Origin: Stomorhina lunata
Lineage: Eukaryota > Arthropoda > Insecta > Diptera > Rhiniidae
Direction: 5' to 3'
DNA length: 64,000 nt
NCBI GenBank assembly: GCA_933228675.1
Contig: OW121743.1
Coordinates: forward strand, 50,882,656-50,946,655
Both the position numbers and the translations under genes were made by a program. Under the pieces are notes generated by a model that worked only from the letters and a program-made list of their open reading frames with translations, searched no databases and was not told the origin of the DNA. Below are positions 56,021 to 64,000 of this stretch, one piece after another; the first letter of the stretch is position 1; each line of letters starts with the position of its first letter.

Positions 56021-56946
56021 GGCTGAAGTTCGTTATTTTTGATTGCAGACATCTCTTAAATCAAAATGCAAATTATAAGAAACAATTTTAAACAAGCAGT
56101 GTCGTAAATATTTTTCGCTGCACTGAAGCGACTAATTTTCCTTTTTAGTCTATTTTGACACATTTTCATTATGGCTCCTACGATTTTATTTTAATAAACA
56201 ACAGATATATTTAACAAGTAAATAAAAACCGCAAAAAATTATTTTTCAGAGCTTCAAGCCATCCAGAATTTTCGCAAAATGCATCAAAACTCCACCAAAA
56301 GTACAGTTTTATCAAATTAAAAAAATATAAAAAACCAACAACAACTTATTTTTACTATTTGTAAATGTATTTATAATATTAGAAAAAAAAAATAAATAAA
56401 TAATTTTAGTCATATCTGAATTTTTCATAAAACTGCAGTTTTTCTTAAAAGAATTTCAGCGTTATTTATACCGAAATCTTCAGCTTAAAATTTCCTATCA
56501 TACTGCGTTTACAGAATACAAAAATGTTGCACCAGTAAATTTCTATAAAAGAAAAAGTAAGCAAAAAATAAAAAAAAATTCTCAGTTCGCATTAGAAAAT
56601 CCGAGTTTGTGATGCTATAAATAAAAAACAATAGAAGAAACTGGAAATGATTCTTCTAAAAAAAATTCGGAAATTTAACAAGCTTTTAAATGAATTTACT
56701 AAAATTAAAATCTGTCAAAAATTGCTTGAATTAGGCGCAAATAACTAAAAGAAGATTTTTGAATTTTTTTGAAAAGGTGCATTTTCCCAAAAAAAACAAA
56801 AAATCGATTTGAGAAACCAGTTCCCGGCCACCAATATTTAAGTGTTATATATCAAAATTCATGGTTTTTTAAGTAGATTAAGAAAATCGATGTTCATCAA
56901 GGAATTTCAAAAAAAAATGAAAAAAGTGAGACAGTCTACTGTTTAT

Positions 56947-57585
56947 ATTTTTCATAGTATGGATAATTTTATTCCATATAAACATTATTAAAATTGAATA
57001 TAAATAAGATTTATTAAGCATTTACTCAAATTATGAGCAAAAAAATTACTTTTTTGCGAAATTTGTCGAATTCGAACACAAGGTACGGGAAAATGGTTTG
57101 AGATATCGACCTCAATTTTTTTTTTTTGAGTTTTATTGTCTTTTTTTATCCATTTTATCCACCGATGAAAAAAATTAAAATTTGTAATATTTGTTTAAAA
57201 AAATTTTCAAAAAACAAAAAAATGCGTTTTGAAACCCAAATGGGAAAAATTACCCATTTTCGATTATGAAAAAAACTGAGTAAATATTCCCAGCAAAACT
57301 TTGGTAATGGCAAGTAATCTGGTAACTGGTTACCTTGTGATGGCTACAACATACCCTCCAAATAACTAATAAGTTATTGCAGAAGTACTTATTTGTAATT
57401 AAAATGGTAATTTGGACCAAGACCAAAAATTTTTTAATATATTTTTTTTTTATTAAAAAAAAAGTCTTTTTAAATGATTTTTTAATTTTAAGAACTTAAA
57501 TATTACCTTCTGTAAAAAAATTTTGGAAAACTAACTCACGGTAATGAAAAAATACCATCATGAGTCAATTTTGATTATGTAGGGG
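56947..57585. other. AT-rich DNA, nothing identified
   Basis: Poly-A/T runs and no protein-like frame. Confidence 0.4.
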
Positions 57586-57589
57586 ATGT

Positions 57590-57995
57590 TGGATACCAAA
57601 CACGGTTCTGATTGGTCTTAACTTGGTAAGCCCAAACATATCTTGGTCATCCTTTATCTCAACTGTGGACACTGACCTCCTCGTGTTATCACCCGGGGAA
57701 CTAGTTTAACACCCCTTAAGATCGATAACAATGGGTTAGGACGATGGGCTAGTAACCCACTCTTGGAAAAAACAATTACTATAAAGAGGTTAAAATTATA
57801 ATAAAAATGTCCCAGCAACTAATATTAGAAGGAGACATCCGAAACTTTAATGAAAAGACCAAGTAGAGGAACATTTTTCAAAGCTTGGCCTATAGAATTG
57901 TAGAATATTTGCACAAGATCAAAGTTCACTGAATTCTAAAATATGCTCGGACTTTGACCTTATTAGGTTGTATATATTAATTATAAGCTGCTTAG
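57590..57995 (+). pseudogene. RTE-like retrotransposon remnant, internally deleted
   Basis: The first part translates to NNGLGRWASNPLLEKTI (57725-57777), typical of text near the 5' end of such elements. The second (57810-57995) matches the 3' end at 11840-12010: GACATCCGAAACTT, TTTTTCAAAGCTTGGCCTA, TTTGCACAAGATCAAAG and CTCGGACTTTGACC. Several kilobases between are missing. Confidence 0.6.
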
Positions 57996-58002
57996 TTTTC
58001 AA

Positions 58003-58055
58003 CATATGAAGTAGCTCAGTGGAAGAGTCTCCGTTAAATAACTAGTGAAAATCAT
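58003..58055 (+). repeat. tRNA-like SINE head fragment
   Basis: ATATGAAGTAGCTCAGTGG, an A-box-like sequence shared with the minus-strand copy at 17010-17085; then AGAGTCTCCGTTAAATAACT. The B box is degraded. Confidence 0.5.
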
Positions 58056-58955
58056 AAAAATCTAAATTTTGAAAGGCCATATCTAAGAAAAAGGAGCTAA
58101 AAGAGGTTACGCATAAATTGGATCTTCTACTGTTAAGTACTAGTAGTTTATATTTCGAATTTCAGCCATTTTACTAACTTCATCTTTTTACACATTTTAG
58201 TAAGAAAAAGGTAAATAAAATACTTGAAAATATTGATAATAATCTAAAGCAGTATTTATTAAATGATTAGATTAAAATTTACTTTAGTTACCACCAAAAA
58301 ACCAATTTAGGATAACAAATTATACAATGAGTTCAAATGAGTTTAAGTGACCTATATAATGAAAATATGGGCGTGGCGTAGAATTTTTCAGCCCTCTTTG
58401 TTAGCCAACACGTTCTTGAGTTAAATTTTTCCAATAAGATTGAGATAAAATGGAACAATACTTTATTTTTAAGGAAATTCGGTAAGCAATACATTTACAC
58501 AGGTGGTGGCCACATTACAATGAACAAATCAAAAATGCAGAAAGAACATGAAAATCACAGTCTTGAACATTTTCTCATGAATTTCAACATTTTATTGAAA
58601 TATTGAGCTTTTTGTTATGTTTTTTTTTTTATATAATAAAAAAAACTTGACTAATGCGCAAAATTTTTTCAGAAATTTAAATATAACTCTCAAACTACTC
58701 ATCCGAATTTTACAAATTATATATAATAAGGTAGACAAAAGGCATGTACATAAATTAAAATTATTAAATATTTTTTAAAATTATTAAACAATTTTATTAA
58801 TGTATCTTATATGTCTCCTTTTATTTGGCCAACCACTTTTAATTTTTCCATATAATTTATACAATATAAAAAAAGGACCATAATTTGTCAGCTCAGTATA
58901 TTTCAGACAAAAATATGAAGAAATAAACAAGTTATTGATTTTTGTCCGTATTTTC
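58056..58955. other. AT-rich DNA, nothing identified
   Basis: A CTTCTTCTTCTTCTTCTG microsatellite lies at its right edge (58955-58972). No gene. Confidence 0.4.
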
Positions 58956-58959
58956 TTCT

Positions 58960-60150
58960 TCTTCTTCTTCTGTTATCCTTGACTCCAGTGGAGCATAGGG
59001 CCTCAACCATCCTTTTCTATCGAACTCTATTGCGAGATGTTAGGCATACATCATTCCATGAATAGTTTGGTGCTTGTAACTCCGTATCAATTGACCTTCT
59101 CCACGTTCTAGCTGGTGCACCAAACACGACGGGCCGCTTCCTTGTGGATTCCAACGAAGCGCTTGTCGAGCAATGTTGGTATTTGGCCTTCGTAGTGTGT
59201 GGCGTATCAACCGCCATTTCCGTTGACATACCTCTATAGAAGAAGGGATTTGGTTTGTAGCGTTCTTATGCGATTTGGCCACCATACATTAAGGATTTGC
59301 CGCAAGCATTTGTTTGCAAAGGTTTGTAGGCGCTTATCGATGACATTTATGCGTTTCCAAGTTTCGCAGCTGTAATACAAGATGGACTTGATATTCGAGT
59401 TATATATTCGTAACTTAGTTGTTGTTGATATTTGCCGAGATTTCCAAATAGCTCGGAAAATTCCGAATGCAGATTTTGCCTTATTAATATGCGATTCAAT
59501 ATCTTCGGCGCCACCTTTTGTAGATACCAAACTACCAAGATAATTAAAGGTATCTACACATCCAATGACCTCGTTATCCACATTGATATGTAGCGACGGG
59601 TTTGCGCCATAGCCTCCAGGCATAATCTTTGTCTTGGAAATATTGATTTCCAGCCCAGCTGCCCGATATTCAACAGAAATAGCGCTAGTGTTTTTCTTGA
59701 AGATGGCCTGAGCTTTGGCTTAGAAGACATACGTCATCGGCGTATTCAAGTCCTCGAGTTGTTTAAAGGGTGTCCATTGGATACCACGTCTACCATTCAG
59801 TGCCGCGCCCATTATATTGTCGATGACAAGGATAAAAAATATAGGTGACAAGATACATCCTTGTCTTACTCCAGTAGTAACTTCGAACGGATTAGACATT
59901 TTACCTTTATGTAGAAAAAATTACTCGACTTAGTAGTTTGCTCGGTATTGGAAGAAGTGTTATTCCCCTGTAGTTATTGCAGTCTTTGGAGTCACCTTTT
60001 TTGGTATTTTGACTAGTATACCTTCACTCCAGGAGGCCATATTTTACGCACAAATGGGTGCCACAGTCTCGCCGATCCTTCAACGTCACATAAAAGCATC
60101 TCTGCTGATATATTGTCATTGCCCGGGGCCTTGTTGCGCTTGAGGCTTTT
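58960..60150 (-). pseudogene. Non-LTR retrotransposon reverse transcriptase, decayed
   Basis: From right to left on the minus strand: NNYRGITLLPIPSKLLSR (about 59990-59935), GCILSPILFILVIDNIMGAA, then LEYADDVCLL with the catalytic YADD intact (about 59725-59755). Next VDTFNYLGSLVSTKGGAEDI (about 59560-59500), INKAKSAFGIFRAIWKSRQI and RRPNTNIARQALRWNPQGSG (about 59215-59155), ending TSRNRVRW-like sequence. Stops and shifts occur at about 59715, 59650 and 59230. A different family from the intronic relic at 8108. Confidence 0.85.
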
Positions 60151-60156
60151 ACCATC

Positions 60157-60592
60157 GTGCAATGTCCAGACTTAATATACGGTAGATGAATTGGGAACTC
60201 CTAACAAAATATGTATATGGACCTGTCGTATTGCTATCAACATCTTTATCCTAAATACATAATAAGCTAAACGAAAAGTACGAGTATTTAAAAACTTATT
60301 AATATAAAACCATACCCGGTTATGATAACGAATTTTGTTCAAAGTAAATAAATACTAAGGAAACCACTCAGATACTTTTAAATGTTGAACTATAAATAAA
60401 CTGCAACCGAATTTAGTCCAAATATTTTACAAACAATACCAACTACCGTAACAACTTTTTTTCGAATTTGGTCCATATTTTGAATTAGCTGCACCCTCGT
60501 AGATATGTGAGATAAGTTCCTAAATTTAACACAACTTGATGGTGGGTATATAAGATTCGGCACAGCCGAATATAAGATTTTTACTTGTTAAA
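60157..60592 (+). repeat. DINE-like repeat, family A (A9), 3' fragment
   Basis: Starts CAATGTCCAGACTTAATATA and ends GATGGTGGGTATATAAGATT, hairpin TTCGGCACAGCCGAA and TTTTTACTTGTT. Confidence 0.8.
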
Positions 60593-61369
60593 TTTATGAC
60601 TGCTTTTTATTTTTAAATCTAACTATTTGCTTTTTATGGTTCTCATAAAAAGAAAATTTTCAATTCAGTCATAAATTGATTTAGCATAAAATAAGTAAAG
60701 ATACAACATAACAAACACCAGCCAAATAAATGAAATATTTTATATTGGACTTATTCAAATGTCTTTACCATAAAAAACATTTTCCCAAAAGAATGCAATA
60801 ATTTAAATAACGATTTTCATTAAATTTGAAATGTGGCAGATTATCGTTTAAATCTATATCAAAAACGTGGTACTATATATGTACGTGGTATAACTACAGA
60901 ATAATATATAAAACTTTTAAATTAAAATAAAATAGCCAGTTTTGATGTTATTTATCTAAAGCCCCAGATTAATCAGTTTGTACTTATGTATCTGGGAAAA
61001 TGAAGATGTGAAAAAAGACAAACAATGTGTAAAAAATTCCAACCACAAAATTTATTTGTTTTTTAATAAATAAAAAAAAAACTCATGTTTACATACAAGA
61101 CAAACAAAGAAGTCACTTGTTTAAAGTGCACTGTGGGGTATAGAAAAAAACTGTTAACAATAAATGTTTGTTATATTTGTGCTTTTAAAAGATGAACTAT
61201 TTAAATAAAAAAAACTCTTATTACTGTTCTTTAATGACACTATGCGACAAATTAACTCTTTCAAAAACTTCACTATATTGGTTTGATTCTACTATCAAAT
61301 TTTAATAAAACTCTTTACTCAGTTTGGCGAATTTGGTGGCCGTTTTTATTTATGGGCCTCCAATTTTTT
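60593..61369. other. AT-rich DNA before the satellite
   Basis: No gene or repeat is recognised. Confidence 0.4.
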
Positions 61370-64000
61370 CAAATTTTTACTATTTTTAAAATTTTAAACA
61401 AATTTTATAGTTTTCAAAAATTTACTCTTTTTATTGAAAATTTTCCAAAAATTTACTATTTTCATAAAAATTTTTCAAAAATTTACTGTTTTCATAGGAA
61501 ATTTTCCAAAAATTTACTATTTTTATTGGAAAAATTTCCAAAAATTTACTATTTTTTAGGAAATATTTCAACAATTTATTACTTTCATAGGAAAATTTTC
61601 CAGAAATTCAATATTTTCATAGGAAATATTCCAAAATTTTTTTAATTTTATGAGAAATTGTCCAAAAATTTTCTATTTTTATGGAAAAATTTTCCAAAAA
61701 CTTCTCTTTTCATAAAATTTTAGAAAAGTTTATAATTTTTATGAGAAATTTTCTAAAGGTGTACTATTCAATATCAATTATATCAATTATATCAATTTTT
61801 CCAAATATTTACTTCTATAGGAAATTTTCAAAAATTTAATATTTTTGTATGAAACTTTCCTAAAATTTATTATTTTTATAGAAAATTTTCCAAAAGATTT
61901 TTATTTTTATGAGAAATTGTCCAAAAATTTAGTATTTTTATATGAAACTTTGCTAAAATTTTTTATTTTTATAGACAAATTTTCAAAAGATTTCTATTTT
62001 TATAGGAAATTTTCCAAAAATTTTCTAGTTTTATAGGAAATTTTCCAAAAAATTTACTATTTTTTATAGGAAATTTTCCAAAAATGTACTATTTTTATAG
62101 GAAATTTTGCAAAAATTTACTATTTTTTTAGGAAAATTTCCAAAAATTTACTATTCTTTTAGGAAATTTTCCAAAAATTTACCATTTTTATAGGAAATTT
62201 TTCAAAAATTTACTATTTTTATATGAAACTTTCCTAAAATTTATTATTTTTATAGCAAATTGTCCAAAAAATTTACTATTTTTATAGCAAATTTTCCAAA
62301 AATTTTCTATTTTTTTAGGAAATTTTCCAAAAATTTTCTATTTTTATAGGAAATTTTCCAAAAATTTTCTATTTTTATAGGTTAATTTTCCAAAATTTTC
62401 TATTTTGCAAAAATTTTCTATTTTTATAGGAAATTTTGAAAAAATTTCTATTTTTATAGGAAATTTTGCGAAAATTTTCTTTTTTTATAGAAAATTTTGC
62501 AAAAATTTTCTATTTTTATAGGAAATTTTCCAAAAATTTTCTATTTTTATAGAAAATTTTCCAAAAATTTTCTATTTTTATAGAAAATTTTCCAAAAATT
62601 TTCTATTTTTATAGAAATTTTCCAAAAATTTTCTATTTTTATAGGAAATTTTCCAAAAATTTTCTTTTTTTATAGGAAATTTTCCAAAAATTTTCTTTTT
62701 TTATAGGAAAATTTCCCAAAAATTTTCTATTTTTATAGGAAATTTTCCAAAAATTTTCTATTTTTATAGGAAAATTTCCTATAAAAATAGAAAATTTTTT
62801 GGAAAATTTCCTATAAAAATAGAACATTTTTGGAAAATTTCCTATAAAAATAGAAAATTTTTGGAAAATTTTTATAGGAAATTTTCCAAAAATTTTCTAT
62901 TTTTATATGAAATTTTCCAAAAATTTTCTATTTTTATAGGAAATTTTCCAAAAATTTTCTATTTTTATAGGAATTTTTCCAAAAATTGACTATTTTTATA
63001 GGAAATTTTCCAAAAATTTACTATTTTTATAGAAAATTATCCAAAAATTTTCAGTTTTTGTAGAAAATTTTCCAAAAATTTACTATTTTTCTAGGAAATT
63101 TTCAAAAAATTTACTATTTTTATAGGAAGTTTTCCAAAAATTAACTATTTTTATAAGAAATTATCCAAAAATTTTAAATTTTTGTAGAAAATTTTCCAAA
63201 AATTTACTGTTTTTATAGGAAAATTTCCAAAAATTTACTATTTTTTATAGGAAATTTTCCAAAAATTTACTACTTTTATAGGAAATTTTCCAAAAATGTA
63301 CTATTCTTATAGGAAATTTTCCAAAATTTTACCATTTTAATAGGAAAATTTTCCAAAAATTTACTATTTTTATAGGAAATTTTCCAAAAATTTACTATTT
63401 TTATAGGAAATTTTTAAAAAATTTACTATTTTTATAGGAAGTTTTCCAAAAATTTACTATTTTTATAGGAAATTTTCCAAAAATTTACTATTTTTATAGG
63501 AAATTTTCCAAAAATTTAATATTTTTATAGGAAATTTTCCAAAAATTTACTATTTTTATAGGAAATTTTCCAAAAATTTTCTATTTTTATAGGAAATTTT
63601 TCAAAAATTTTCTATTTTTATAGGAAATTTTCCAAAAATTTTCTATTTTTATAGAAAATTTTCCAAAAACTTTCTATTTTTATAGAAATTTTCCAAAAAT
63701 TTTCTATTTTTATAGGAAATTTTCCAAAAATTTTCTATTTTTATAGGAAATTTTCCAAAAATTTTCTTTTTTTATAGGAAATTTTCCAAAAATTTTCTAT
63801 TTTTATAGGAAATTTTCCAAAAATTTTCTATTTTTATAGGAAATTTTCCAAAAATTTTCTATTTTTATAGGAAATTTTCCAAAAATTTTCTATTTTTATA
63901 GGAAATTTTCCAAAAATTTTCTATTTTTATAGGAAATTTTCCAAAAATTTTCTATTTTTATTGGAAATTTTGCAAAAATTTTCTATTTTTATAGGAAATT
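61370..64000. repeat. 31-bp satellite array, runs off the window
   Basis: Unit TTTTTATAGGAAATTTTCCA then AAAATTTTCTA, about 85 copies visible. Units are ragged at the left edge (61370-62300) and nearly uniform to the right, with sub-blocks favouring TTTACT or TTTTCT. A block of three units is inverted near 62775-62868. Closely related to the array at 29460, differing mainly in CC for TC and TTTTC for TTTCC. Frames through it (61283-61645, 62639-62827) are fortuitous Phe/Lys/Ile/Tyr strings. Confidence 0.96.
62775..62868. repeat. Inverted block within the 31-bp array
   Basis: TTCCTATAAAAATAGAAAAT occurs in reverse orientation for about three units, flanked on both sides by normally oriented units. 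The left junction is a perfect palindrome TATAGGAAAATTTCCTATA. Confidence 0.85.

Larger units (their letters stand above)
53251..56938 (-). mobile_element. Unclassified DNA transposon with ~545-bp inverted repeats and 8-bp target duplication
   Basis: Ends TAGACTGTCTCAC and GTGAGACAGTCTA; CTGTTTAT is repeated outside both ends (53243-53250 and 56939-56946). The arms, 53251-53795 and 56394-56938, match along nearly all their length, including TTCCCGGCCACCAATATTTA and ACTGCAGTTTTTCTTAAAAG. Between them lies one minus-strand gene. An 8-bp duplication fits hAT-, P- or Merlin-like classes; the very long arms and the protein do not let me choose. Confidence 0.9.

Noticed and set aside
61283..61645. 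120-codon frame at the satellite edge
   Set aside because: Pure Phe/Ile/Lys/Tyr translation of the 31-bp repeat, whose length is not a multiple of three.

Overview
The window is eukaryotic nuclear DNA from a higher (brachyceran) fly, most likely a calyptrate such as a blow fly or muscoid; the species cannot be named from the sequence. Reasons: it is very AT-rich, its genes have short spliced introns with GTAAG-type donors, it carries an insect single-domain von Willebrand factor C protein gene, and it is full of DINE-1/Helentron-like repeats with the dipteran (GTCY)n microsatellite block and a 3' hairpin followed by CTTACTTGTT. Two host genes can be supported. The rest is transposons and satellites, often nested.

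Layout. 1-5.7 kb: a 31-bp tandem array, then about 3.8 kb of a nearly perfect 11-bp satellite. 6.36-12.96 kb, minus strand: a four-exon gamma-butyrobetaine dioxygenase-like gene, 451 codons and intact as I splice it. Its 5-kb first intron holds a split retrotransposon relic and a 2.2-kb satellite. 13-17.8 kb: short repeats, a TA-flanked element with inverted ends and a tRNA-like sequence. 17.8-21.4 kb: a DINE-like element interrupted by a Tc1/mariner-superfamily element with an intact DD37E transposase ORF. 21.8-24.0 kb: a canonical non-autonomous Helitron holding a retrotransposon 3' end. 24.5-28.2 kb: DINE-like sequence and an exact-looking 1,327-bp tandem duplication. 29.4-32.3 kb: a DINE copy expanded internally by about 68 copies of a 31-bp repeat. 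32.7-33.9 kb: a dead DD41D mariner.

34.29-34.72 kb, plus strand: a two-exon gene for a 121-residue secreted eight-cysteine SVWC protein. 35.3-38.9 kb: a hAT transposon with an 8-bp target duplication and a four-exon transposase interrupted by one stop, carrying nested foldback elements. 39.4-41.7 kb: more DINE copies. 42.8-47.1 kb: two Helitrons head to tail. 47.26-47.31 kb: a near-complete hammerhead-ribozyme motif on the minus strand. 47.7-50.3 kb: DINE copies and a second dead DD41D mariner. 52.3-53.2 kb: a foldback palindrome. 53.25-56.94 kb: the best candidate for something undescribed, a 3.7-kb element with about 545-bp inverted repeats, an 8-bp target duplication and a large protein of no named family that I can assign. 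57.6-60.6 kb: retrotransposon and DINE remnants. 61.4-64 kb: another 31-bp array that runs off the end.

The two host genes have unrelated jobs: carnitine synthesis-type oxidation and a secreted Cys-rich protein. They do not form a functional unit. The strongest shared theme is a 31-bp AT-rich repeat with a central dyad, seen in four separate arrays including one in an intron and one inside a DINE element.
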